A DNA stretch of 64,000 nucleotides from Anaeromusa acidaminophila DSM 3853. Its GTDB lineage: Bacteria; Bacillota; Negativicutes; Anaeromusales; Anaeromusaceae. How positions within the stretch are numbered: position 1 is the first letter of the stretch; the number at the start of each line of letters is the position of its first letter. The position numbers and the translations under genes are program-made. The stretch lies in NCBI RefSeq assembly GCF_000374545.1, contig NZ_KB894592.1, positions 1 through 64,000 on the forward strand, written 5' to 3'. Below are positions 16,442 to 24,037 of the stretch, in pieces. The notes under the pieces were generated by a model that saw only the letters and a program-made list of their open reading frames with translations, searched no databases and was not told where the DNA came from.

Positions 16442-16849
16442 TTACCGGTTCCATCTAACATCTCGTGTCGGTCGTGATGTTTTTTCCGCCGTCGCTGCTT
16501 CTGCTTTCGAAGAGGCAACAAGGTCTGTCATCATCTTCTTAAACTCAGGATCTTCTGCCATCATTTTCTTCATCATCGCTTGCATTTCTGGCTGTTTCAT
16601 TTTTTCTTTCATCATCGCTTGCATATCGGCATTTTTCATCATTTCCGTGCACTGCTTTTGCATCTCGCCACTCTTCATCATGTCGGCTGGCATAGCGCTA
16701 CTAGCCGCCATAGGCATATTCCCCGAAGTCATTGCCGCATCTGTTTGTGCAGCTGCATTACTGATTGGCGCTCCCAATAACGATACTCCCATTATAGTTG
16801 CGGCCGCCAATCCTCCAGAAATCATCTTTGAAAATTTGTTTTTCATCAT
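16442..16849 (-). CDS. Secreted Met-rich protein, probable periplasmic metal binder
   Basis: 135 residues from the ATG at 16849; an upstream ATG at 16897 is rejected because GAAGGAG sits 8 nt before 16849. A signal peptide (ISGGLAAATIMGVSLLGAPI, cleavage after SNAAA) is followed by a mature part with about 20 Met residues, in repeats of the type M-x-A-M-M-K-(E/K)-K/M. Such Met arrays bind Cu(I)/Ag(I). No named family recognised. It has its own operator (16915-16963) and terminator. A related 3' scrap is at 768-911. Confidence 0.82.
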   Translation of the reverse strand: MMKNKFSKMISGGLAAATIMGVSLLGAPISNAAAQTDAAMTSGNMPMAASSAMPADMMKSGEMQKQCTEMMKNADMQAMMKEKMKQPEMQAMMKKMMAEDPEFKKMMTDLVASSKAEAATAEKTSRPTRDVRWNR

Positions 16850-16914
16850 GTTCCTCACTCCTTCATATTTGCTAAAGCTCTGCTTTAAGGTATGCAATTT
16901 CTTTATCTGTCTGT

Positions 16915-16963
16915 ATCATACCAATGCATTGTGAAAAAGCTATGAAAAACTCTTGAAGAACTT
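16915..16963 (-). promoter_or_regulatory. Predicted promoter/operator of the Met-rich protein gene
   Basis: Three units GTGAAAAAGCT (16931), ATGAAAAACTC (16942), TTGAAGAACTT (16953), a 10-bp spacer and the minus-strand -10 TATGAT (16915-16920). Identical geometry to the DUF2933 promoter. Confidence 0.7.
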
Positions 16964-17080
16964 CTGTCTTTCCAAAAAATTTTCAATTTGATTTTTAAAT
17001 ACATTGCCCCCGTTAGTATACTAGACCTTAAATAACAATTCATTATATTTTTATTCATTCACGGCACACTAACCACCAGT

Positions 17081-18547
17081 TTACATCAGATGTAGAATCT
17101 GTTCAGCTAGCTCACTCTCCGCATACTCTGAAATATATGGCAGACTAGCTTCAAAATCTCTGCGGTGTAGATTCGTTAGATCCCGTACTTTGCGCCATGT
17201 CAAAGTGACACCTCTGGCTTTTACTTGACGCGCAGCCCAGACTACTTCTCTAGCCCAATATTGTTCCTGTAATTCCCTATGCCGCTGTATCTCAGCAAGG
17301 CATTTAGGCAAATACAACGATATTTGCTTACTGGGAAGATGCAAAAGGTTCTCCACAGCATAAATCGTAACCTTTTTAGGCCGGGTTGTTCCATCACCCT
17401 GCAGCTGATGGATAGCATTCTTTACAAGCGGTAGTGTGTCTTCATCAATCTGTTGCCAGTTTCTTGGCTTTACCCCGCTTTTTAGCGAGGTTTTTGGTGT
17501 CTTATGATGCGTTTTTCCATACCTGCCTTCACCGATAGCCTTAACCGTCTCATAGGGAGCGCCGAGAGCTTTTGCAATAGCCGGATACTTCAATCCTTGT
17601 TCATGCAGTCTGAACACTGCTTCATCAAACAGCTGTTGTTGGGTTTTCTCCGGCAGATTCATTTGTACCAGTTCATCAGCGGTAATACCAAGAAACATAG
17701 CTATGAGACAAATTTCATAGAAGTTCACTCTATTATTCGTCAACACCTTCTGTATCTGCCATAACTCCATAAACCAGTTTCGTGGCAAATTCTTATAATA
17801 CTCTCTAACGTCTGCATAAAATAGCGCAATATTACGCTGTTCGCCACGTACAGACCGATATGGGGTATTAGCCATTCTAGAATGAAGAAAATCGCCAACC
17901 ACAACACATGAATCCATATCAACCTCAGCTTGAAAAACCTCTGCCATATAAACAGTTGCGCGTATTTCGATTTCATTATCCTCAAATACGCATATTTCCG
18001 ATTGTGGAATTATTTCTTCGGCTGTTTTTAAAGAGGGCGTAGCTTTACCACTGCTAACCACGCCGCTGTCTATCAAACAACATTTATGAACCGGACAAAC
18101 ACGAATCCATAGCAGCTGATGAATCCGATGCCAATAGGCTTCTCCATACCGTTCTCTATCATTAGCTGCACAAGCCGGACAGTAGCGCAAACAGCGAACA
18201 TTCCCATTCTTGCTTTGGGGGATTGGTAAAATATTATGGTAGTTCCCCGTCATAGCTACCAATGCAGAAAATGCTTTTTGTCTGCGTTCTTTCGGCAAAA
18301 ACCGCCCATAGCAAGGAAACATCGTATGCTTTTCAACGACGTGTTCCATAGATATATTCCTTGTTATGGCCTGTACTGCAGCAGGCGTGTAACTATTGAT
18401 AAAATCCACATCTGGGCGTACCGTCTTTGCTGCAAACAGTTCTTCCGCCGCGAAGGTGTATGCCATATATCCTGATTTCGTGTAATATCGTGCCAACTGG
18501 CTATAAAGAAGCTCATCGGGATATGCGGTTGGAAAATAAGCTATCAT
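17081..18547 (-). CDS. TniQ/TnsD-family target-selection protein
   Basis: 488 residues, the size of Tn7 TnsD. N-terminal TniQ domain: FPTAYPDELLYSQLARYY, then a zinc-binding CCCH set, C-x2-C in RYCPACAAND and C-x2-H in IRVCPVHKCC. The C-terminal ~300 residues are basic with helix-turn-helix-like repeats (KYPAIAKALGAPYETVKAIG), expected to recognise the attachment sequence. TnsD-type proteins bind the 3' end of a conserved gene and recruit TnsC; guaA is the obvious candidate here (inference from position). Last gene of the operon; its ATG overlaps the tnsC stop. Confidence 0.88.
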   Translation of the reverse strand: MIAYFPTAYPDELLYSQLARYYTKSGYMAYTFAAEELFAAKTVRPDVDFINSYTPAAVQAITRNISMEHVVEKHTMFPCYGRFLPKERRQKAFSALVAMTGNYHNILPIPQSKNGNVRCLRYCPACAANDRERYGEAYWHRIHQLLWIRVCPVHKCCLIDSGVVSSGKATPSLKTAEEIIPQSEICVFEDNEIEIRATVYMAEVFQAEVDMDSCVVVGDFLHSRMANTPYRSVRGEQRNIALFYADVREYYKNLPRNWFMELWQIQKVLTNNRVNFYEICLIAMFLGITADELVQMNLPEKTQQQLFDEAVFRLHEQGLKYPAIAKALGAPYETVKAIGEGRYGKTHHKTPKTSLKSGVKPRNWQQIDEDTLPLVKNAIHQLQGDGTTRPKKVTIYAVENLLHLPSKQISLYLPKCLAEIQRHRELQEQYWAREVVWAARQVKARGVTLTWRKVRDLTNLHRRDFEASLPYISEYAESELAEQILHLM

Positions 18548-19791
18548 ATAGCCACCTCTACAACAGACATATTGGACTTTAAAAGCTTCACAATATCAAT
18601 GCGTTCATTTTTGGCTTTGGCAACCAACTCAGCAATACTACTACCATCGGAAGTTTCCCTCTCAGTCACCATCGCAGTAGGAACAGGTGCTTTTTTCTTG
18701 ACTTTAGAGGTATGCTTACCTACTGAAATCGATGGCTGAATATATCCATGAAGCAGAGATAACCGTTGTTGATAAGCTTCGTTTAACGATTCCAGATTGA
18801 GCGTTTCTTTGCTATTCAAAATTGCAATTTCCTGTGCATCATGAATCAGAGCGACAACAACCGAGGTGATTCCTGCGCTATGCTCATACAGCCATGCAAT
18901 GATTCCATCCGTAATTTCCGTTCTTTTTTGAACATATTGGTACCGAAACATGACCTTGCAGAATTCTTGAAAATATTGGTCATAACTCATGGTCGTATAC
19001 TGCAATCCTACTGAACGTCGTGCAAGCTGAATGGCCGATTCAAAAAACCGACTGCTTTCAGGAGTGCCAACCATACAGATGCTGATTCCGCTGTTATTGA
19101 TCAGCTGTGTCAAAGCCCCTATCAAGCTTTTTCCATTCTTACTGTTGGCTACGTTTTGAATTTCATCCACTACCAGCATCCCGATATGATTAAGAGCCAC
19201 CTGACTGACAGAGCCAATAAGCATATCTGTTGTAGCTCTAGCCCTTAAAGCATTCTGATAGTATTTACTATCCAGAACTTCATCAACCTTACGCAAAATT
19301 TCTAGCAACAAACCTTTTACTGACGAATCAAAGGGGCACTGCACAATCACACATGGTACGACATGGGTATAGGGACTCTCCGCTTCAATCACCCGAGTCT
19401 CCGTGATTAAGTTAATTGCTCTGCTAACGGCGGAACTCTTACCTATTCCAGACGTTCCAATAATGGTAAAGCTATCCGATCCACCCATGATGCCGCTGTA
19501 TTCCTGTTGCATGATCATCCTATAATTCTGATTCTGCTGCTGTACTGCCAGCTTCGTTCCCTTCTTCTGCATGGAGCGTAAGAGAGCCAAATATAATTTG
19601 CTGTAGATTTCCAGCGACATTTGCGAGGGAATATAAACCTTGTACAAGTCCGATAAAGCCATAAGCCTTACGGATGCATCACCAATACAAATCTCTGGAT
19701 GGTACTCCGGCAATACTTCCAATGCATTTATTAACGCATCCCCTGATTTCATGTGAGGCAGGATACTAATGATGTCTGAAAGCGTTGTCAT
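18544..19791 (-). CDS. tnsC: TnsC/TniB-like AAA+ transposition regulator
   Basis: 415-residue ATPase linking target selector to transposase. Walker A is GTSGIGKSSAVSRA, Walker B is HIGMLVVDEIQNV, and a sensor-type stretch ISICMVGTPESSRFF follows, with an R-R-S-V arginine pair. The C-terminal ~80 residues are a charged extension that probably contacts TnsA/TnsB. Start and stop overlap neighbouring genes by ATGA, so the genes are translationally coupled. Length and motifs fit the Tn7/Tn5053 TnsC-TniB superfamily; the tnsA neighbour favours Tn7-like. Confidence 0.9.
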   Translation of the reverse strand: MTTLSDIISILPHMKSGDALINALEVLPEYHPEICIGDASVRLMALSDLYKVYIPSQMSLEIYSKLYLALLRSMQKKGTKLAVQQQNQNYRMIMQQEYSGIMGGSDSFTIIGTSGIGKSSAVSRAINLITETRVIEAESPYTHVVPCVIVQCPFDSSVKGLLLEILRKVDEVLDSKYYQNALRARATTDMLIGSVSQVALNHIGMLVVDEIQNVANSKNGKSLIGALTQLINNSGISICMVGTPESSRFFESAIQLARRSVGLQYTTMSYDQYFQEFCKVMFRYQYVQKRTEITDGIIAWLYEHSAGITSVVVALIHDAQEIAILNSKETLNLESLNEAYQQRLSLLHGYIQPSISVGKHTSKVKKKAPVPTAMVTERETSDGSSIAELVAKAKNERIDIVKLLKSNMSVVEVAI

Positions 19792-21617
19792 GACTCTGCT
19801 CCTTTCATATAATTTTTATGGTGTTTACGTTGTTCGCGCTTGCGATTATCTTGGATATTCTTAATACTTATATCCGCACTGCTCCTGACGCTGCCAGAGA
19901 TTGCTTCAATATGTCGCGCAAGATTAATCTGAGCCTGTAGATTATCCTGATTGGCTCCTTTTGCAATGTCTCTTTGGGCAGTCTGCAAGCTCTGTACAGC
20001 CGCCAAATCTTTACCCTCAAACCTGGATTCAACAATAGTAAATTTGGTATATATCCCATTTTCCATTAGCCATACACAAGTAACATTTTCTGGATCATAA
20101 GCAACTGTAACCGCACCGCCTTTAAGATACTGCTCTGTATACCCATCACAGTGATAACGCATTTTATTGACTTTCAGGCCGAACCTACTAAACTTACCCG
20201 TAGTTCTCGGCAGAAGGGTAAGAATAAGCTCTATAGGGTCTACTTCAATTAAATTGGCTCCCTTTTGAGACTTACCCCAATTCCAGATACAGCTCGCATA
20301 TGGCTTCACATTCTCGGCAATCATGGCTTCGGTATAGGGGAAATTTTCAACGATTCGTTGAGAATTATAATAAACAATGCAATGAATGATAATTTTTTCA
20401 AAGTCTGTCATGGTCAGGCAGGCATCTTTCCTGTAATCATGTGCTCCCCGTTCTTGATAATCAGGCTCAATCACCCCTTTGCCTTTCAGGTGTTTTTTAT
20501 ATGTGGCCTGAATCACATCAAAGAATTTTTCCACCATTCCTTTCAACTCAGGTCTATATGAGGGAAGATTGATTACTTTAACGCCCAACTCTGCAATTTG
20601 CTCAAAGGTTTCCGATTTGTATTCACTTCCCATATCCGTGACCATCGTGCCAGGGAGTTTATCACAAGACCAGTCTTCTGCCTTTATAGGAATACCATAC
20701 TGCTTACTCCAAGCAGCCTTGTCCGCTATAACGTTCAAAACAAGCCCTCTAAGACTATATACACCGCCTGCCCATGATAAGATATACCCGCAGCAAAATC
20801 CGCTGTAGGCGTCAATACAAGCCGTTAAAATGGGTCTACCTACAAGATCTCCATAATCATTGATGAGATAAATATCGCATACAGTAGAATCTAGCATACC
20901 TACTCCAATAGCAGGAGCAAACGATTGTATACCATCGCCAATAAGAGGTCTGTTATTTCTCTGGTAATTCTTCAATCCATCTCTGGAAATATAAAAGTTC
21001 TGCATCTTTTTTGTTTTACGATAGAAATAGCGAAATTGGTAAAATGACGGATAGTGATTTACAAGAACACCCAGACGATCACAATACTTCTCTTTCAGCA
21101 TCATGGTATAGGCAGTCTTAAGAGATTGCTTTTGGGTAGTGTAAAAGAATTTGTTCAAAGCCCACCGTATTTTTTTCTCGTCCTGGGTTAGTTCTGCATG
21201 ATCATCTATCCGCTTCCGTGGAGCTAGTACGGCTATATTCATATAGGCCAGATAAAGGCATAAATAGTTTCTGATGGTTTGCTTGGATATGTCGTGTTCT
21301 GTTGCTGTAGCACCAATAATTTCAGAACGCATTCTTTCATCCGCTATAAAAGGCAGAATTGGTGCAATCAATGTATAGCGGTTATACATACTTTTTTTCT
21401 GGTCAGTATCCAAAGCATCAACGGCTGGGACTGTAAAATTCGCAGCCTCGTTCAACACTTCATCATTGCAGCTAGAGAAGGAATCCAAAGTCAACGAGTC
21501 TACCCATACGGGCATAGTCTTTTTGATACAGTCGATAACAAGTATCTTGTCAGGCTTTATCTCTAACACCCTGATAATGCGGTTACCGTCCTTCAGCAAA
21601 TCATGCTTCTTCATCAA
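19788..21617 (-). CDS. tnsB: TnsB-like DDE transposase
   Basis: 609 residues, close to Tn7 TnsB (702) but shorter. The retroviral-integrase fold carries the catalytic triad: Asp in GVGMLDSTVCDIYL, Asp in MVTDMGSEYKSE, and Glu in LKGMVEKFFDVIQ. A Mu-transposase-type C-terminal beta-barrel region follows (GGAVTVAYDPENVTCVWL). It performs 3' strand cleavage and joining and should bind repeated sites at the transposon ends; candidates lie at 21991-22160. The second ATG is equally possible as start. It overlaps tnsA by 17 nt. Confidence 0.92.
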   Translation of the reverse strand: MMKKHDLLKDGNRIIRVLEIKPDKILVIDCIKKTMPVWVDSLTLDSFSSCNDEVLNEAANFTVPAVDALDTDQKKSMYNRYTLIAPILPFIADERMRSEIIGATATEHDISKQTIRNYLCLYLAYMNIAVLAPRKRIDDHAELTQDEKKIRWALNKFFYTTQKQSLKTAYTMMLKEKYCDRLGVLVNHYPSFYQFRYFYRKTKKMQNFYISRDGLKNYQRNNRPLIGDGIQSFAPAIGVGMLDSTVCDIYLINDYGDLVGRPILTACIDAYSGFCCGYILSWAGGVYSLRGLVLNVIADKAAWSKQYGIPIKAEDWSCDKLPGTMVTDMGSEYKSETFEQIAELGVKVINLPSYRPELKGMVEKFFDVIQATYKKHLKGKGVIEPDYQERGAHDYRKDACLTMTDFEKIIIHCIVYYNSQRIVENFPYTEAMIAENVKPYASCIWNWGKSQKGANLIEVDPIELILTLLPRTTGKFSRFGLKVNKMRYHCDGYTEQYLKGGAVTVAYDPENVTCVWLMENGIYTKFTIVESRFEGKDLAAVQSLQTAQRDIAKGANQDNLQAQINLARHIEAISGSVRSSADISIKNIQDNRKREQRKHHKNYMKGAES

Positions 21618-21948
21618 TGACTAACCCCCAATCGGTAACACCTTGCCTTAACCAGTATTCTCTTGATGCATCCAGCAGCTTGACCGTAAGCGGCTTCATC
21701 AGTAACTTACGAAATACACATTCACGGACCATCAAATCATTATCAGATTTGACGCAGACAAAATCCGAAGTATATTGGCCAATGTCCCGCCCAGCCAGCG
21801 GGACATTGCACCTGATTTCTTTCACTTCATCACTCACTTCTAGAATATCTGCATAAGCATACTGAATGGCATCGTATGTCCTGCATACCTCATTGCACTT
21901 GGCAATGACACGTTTCTCGCAACGGCCTTTAAACTTTTTCTTCCTCAC
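21601..21948 (-). CDS. tnsA: Minimal TnsA-like endonuclease
   Basis: 115 residues against 273 in Tn7 TnsA: only the catalytic core remains, without the C-terminal winged-helix domain that in Tn7 contacts TnsC. The nuclease motif is partly visible as YTSDFVCVKSDNDLMVRECV, with the acidic residues of a PD-(D/E)xK fold; the usual ExK is replaced by E-C-V-F-R-K. The N-terminus is very basic (RKKKFKGRCEKR). It supplies 5' strand cleavage for cut-and-paste transposition. AAGGAGG precedes the ATG, so the short length is not a start error. First gene of the module. Confidence 0.8.
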   Translation of the reverse strand: MRKKKFKGRCEKRVIAKCNEVCRTYDAIQYAYADILEVSDEVKEIRCNVPLAGRDIGQYTSDFVCVKSDNDLMVRECVFRKLLMKPLTVKLLDASREYWLRQGVTDWGLVIDEEA

Positions 21949-21990
21949 CTTGCAAAACCTCCTTGTATGGAACGCTCTGCTGCTTGACCC

Positions 21991-22160
21991 ATTTTCCCAA
22001 AAACGCTTCCCAAAAATGAAAAAAGACAGCTTTTGGGGAATGGAAGCTTATACTTTTGGGAAAACAGAAAATCATAAATAGGCTCTCTTACCCTCATTCC
22101 ATGGGCATTTCAAGCCAATGTTCATGAAAATCAAACCGCCATGCTTTTTCCCAAAAAGCA
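21991..22160. repeat. Candidate TnsB-binding repeats, TTTTCCCAAAA type
   Basis: Five copies of a CCCAAAA core lie between tnsA and guaA: ATTTTCCCAAAAACG (21991), CTTCCCAAAAATG (22006), the inverse CTTTTGGGGAATG (22030), the inverse CTTTTGGGAAAAC (22053) and TTTTTCCCAAAAAGCA (22144). The cores at 22012, 22035 and 22057 are about 22 bp apart, the size of a Tn7 TnsB site. Orientation is mixed, unlike the direct array of Tn7R. The fifth is a 9-bp palindrome around CCC. Binding is inference. Confidence 0.45.
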
Positions 22161-22178
22161 TAAAAGAAATTATCACCA

Positions 22179-22428
22179 TGTCGTGGGGCACAGTCGTTTT
22201 TTCTGTAAGAGGCATTTTTATTTATTCTCCCTGGCTTTGCCAGGTATGCCCGCCACTCCATGGTGACTGTCTTTTTGAAAAGCCGAACGTTCCAGTATTT
22301 ACGCAGGTTGAGGATAAAAAAAGACCCTGCAAGGAAGCTCCGAAAAGCTTCTGCAAGGTCTTTTTGTCTATGTCGGGCAGGCTAAGTCACTTTGGCCTCT
22401 CGAGAAAAAACGACTGTGCCCCACGACA
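22179..22428. repeat. 250-bp segment with perfect 26-bp terminal inverted repeats
   Basis: The left end begins TGTCGTGGGGCACAGTCG (22179) and the right end is its exact complement ending at 22428; 26 bp match perfectly, and AGAGGC is shared further in. The ends are TGT...ACA as in Tn7-family elements. No gene lies inside; it holds the guaA terminator (22319-22364). The 5-bp flanks CACCA and ACTTA are not a target duplication. It may be a miniature or decayed element, or part of the larger transposon's right end. Confidence 0.65.
22319..22364 (-). terminator. Probable guaA terminator
   Basis: Imperfect long stem on the minus strand (AGACCTTGCAGAAGC pairing with GCTTCCTTGCAGGGTCT) followed by TTTTTTTATCC. 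It lies 70-115 bp beyond the guaA stop and inside the 250-bp inverted-repeat segment. Confidence 0.7.
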
Positions 22429-22434
22429 ACTTAC

Positions 22435-23988
22435 TTATTCAAATTCAATTGTTGCTGGCGGTTTCCCTGTGCAATCATAAAGCACACGGTTAACGCCTTT
22501 TACTTCATTTACAATACGACTGGTAACAATCGCGAGTACTTCCCACGGAAGCTGCGCGCTTTCAGCGGTCATAAAATCAGATGTCATAACGGCACGAAGA
22601 GCAATCGCATAATCATACGTACGGCCATCGCCCATAACACCAACCGAACGCATATTGGTGAGCGCTGCAAAATACTGTCCCAGATCTTTCGCTACTCCGG
22701 CTTTTGCTACTTCTTCACGGTAAATAGCATCCGCCTCCTGAACGATCTGTACTTTTTCTTCTGTCACTTCACCGATGATACGAATACCAAGTCCCGGACC
22801 CGGGAACGGCTGGCGGCTAACAAGATATTCCGGAATTTGTAATTCCCTGCCAGCTTTTCTTACTTCATCTTTAAATAACAAGCGCAGCGGTTCTACGATT
22901 TCTTTGAAATCAACATAATCCGGCAGACCGCCTACATTATGATGGGATTTGATAACCGCCGATTTACCCAGGCCGCTTTCGATAACGTCCGGATAGATGG
23001 TTCCCTGTACGAGGAAATCCACCTTGCCAATTTTTTTAGCTTCATCTTCGAATACGCGAATGAATTCTTCGCCAATAATTTTACGCTTTTCTTCCGGATC
23101 CGTAACACCCTTGAGTTTTGCATAGAAACGCTCTTTAGCATTTACGCGAATGAAGTTCAGATCATAATGACCATCAGGGCCAAATACAGCTTCTACTTCA
23201 TCGCCTTCATTTTTTCTCAGTAAGCCATGATCAACAAATACACAGGTCAGTTGTTTGCCGACAGCTTTTGACAGCAATACAGCAGCAACAGAGGAGTCAA
23301 CTCCGCCCGACAAGGCGCAGAGAACTTTTCCGTCGCCAATCTTCTGGCGAAGAGTCTGAATTGTCACTTCTACGAAGGAATCCATTTTCCAGTCGCCACT
23401 GCATTCACATACATTGAAAATAAAGTTACGAAGCATTTTCATGCCTTCAACGGTATGCATAACTTCCGGATGGAACTGTACAGCATAGAGTTTTTCGGCT
23501 TCATTTTCCATTGCTGCCACAGGACATACAGGCGTAGAGGCTGTAACCGTAAAGGATGCCGGAGCCTCTGCAATATAATCCGTATGACTCATCCAGCAAA
23601 TCGTTTCCTTGGAAACCCCTGCAAAGATTTTAGAGTTTTCGTCTTTAATGCTAACTTCCGTTTTGCCATATTCGCTGACCGGAGCTGTTGCAACCTTGCC
23701 GCCCAGTAAATGCGCCATAAGCTGTGAGCCGTAGCAAATTCCCAAAACCGGAATTCCCAGCTTTAAAATTTCTGCACTGCATACGGCAGAGTCCTTTTCA
23801 TACACGCTATTCGGGCCGCCGGTAAAAATAATCCCCTTCGGCTGCATTTTTTTTATCTCTTCAATGCTCATCGTATACGGAAAAACTTCGCAATATACGT
23901 TGCACTCTCTGACGCGTCTGGCAATTAGCTGGTTGTACTGCCCGCCAAAGTCCATAACCAAAACCAATTCATTTTGTTTGGTATTCAT
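22435..23988 (-). CDS. guaA: GMP synthase (glutamine-hydrolysing)
   Basis: 517 residues. The N-terminal class I glutamine amidotransferase has nucleophile Cys in [17 protein letters not shown] and the His/Glu pair in VQFHPEV. The ATP pyrophosphatase domain has the P-loop [15 protein letters not shown], and the C-terminal dimerisation domain ends in the conserved [10 protein letters not shown]. It converts XMP to GMP. Start at ATG 23988, 9 nt after AGGGGGT; a TTG two codons upstream is less likely. It lies 50 bp after the MTAP-like gene, possibly in the same transcript. Its 3' end appears to be the attachment site of the Tn7-like element, which leaves the coding sequence intact. Confidence 0.97.
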   Translation of the reverse strand: MNTKQNELVLVMDFGGQYNQLIARRVRECNVYCEVFPYTMSIEEIKKMQPKGIIFTGGPNSVYEKDSAVCSAEILKLGIPVLGICYGSQLMAHLLGGKVATAPVSEYGKTEVSIKDENSKIFAGVSKETICWMSHTDYIAEAPASFTVTASTPVCPVAAMENEAEKLYAVQFHPEVMHTVEGMKMLRNFIFNVCECSGDWKMDSFVEVTIQTLRQKIGDGKVLCALSGGVDSSVAAVLLSKAVGKQLTCVFVDHGLLRKNEGDEVEAVFGPDGHYDLNFIRVNAKERFYAKLKGVTDPEEKRKIIGEEFIRVFEDEAKKIGKVDFLVQGTIYPDVIESGLGKSAVIKSHHNVGGLPDYVDFKEIVEPLRLLFKDEVRKAGRELQIPEYLVSRQPFPGPGLGIRIIGEVTEEKVQIVQEADAIYREEVAKAGVAKDLGQYFAALTNMRSVGVMGDGRTYDYAIALRAVMTSDFMTAESAQLPWEVLAIVTSRIVNEVKGVNRVLYDCTGKPPATIEFE

Positions 23989-24037
23989 GAACAAGAACCC
24001 CCTTTTCTATATGAAGAAAATTAAACCACACCCGAGG

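Larger units (their letters stand above)
17081..22428 (-). mobile_element. Tn7-like transposition module downstream of guaA
   Basis: Four genes, tnsA-tnsB-tnsC-tniQ, overlap by 17, 4 and 4 nt and are transcribed away from the 3' end of guaA. This is how Tn7 sits at glmS, with tnsA next to the right end. The right boundary is either 22428 (a terminal ...CGACA 6 bp from the guaA stop) or about 22178 (inside edge of a 250-bp inverted-repeat segment). The left end is not identified; the metal island to the left could be cargo. No tnsE and no CRISPR-Cas genes are present. Confidence 0.75.

Noticed and set aside
22174-22433. 5-bp target duplication around the 250-bp segment
   Set aside because: The flanks CACCA and ACTTA differ, so no duplication supports a single clean insertion.
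22118-22480. 120-codon plus-strand open frame between tnsA and guaA
   Set aside because: It crosses both inverted repeats and the guaA terminator and runs into guaA antisense; no coding features.
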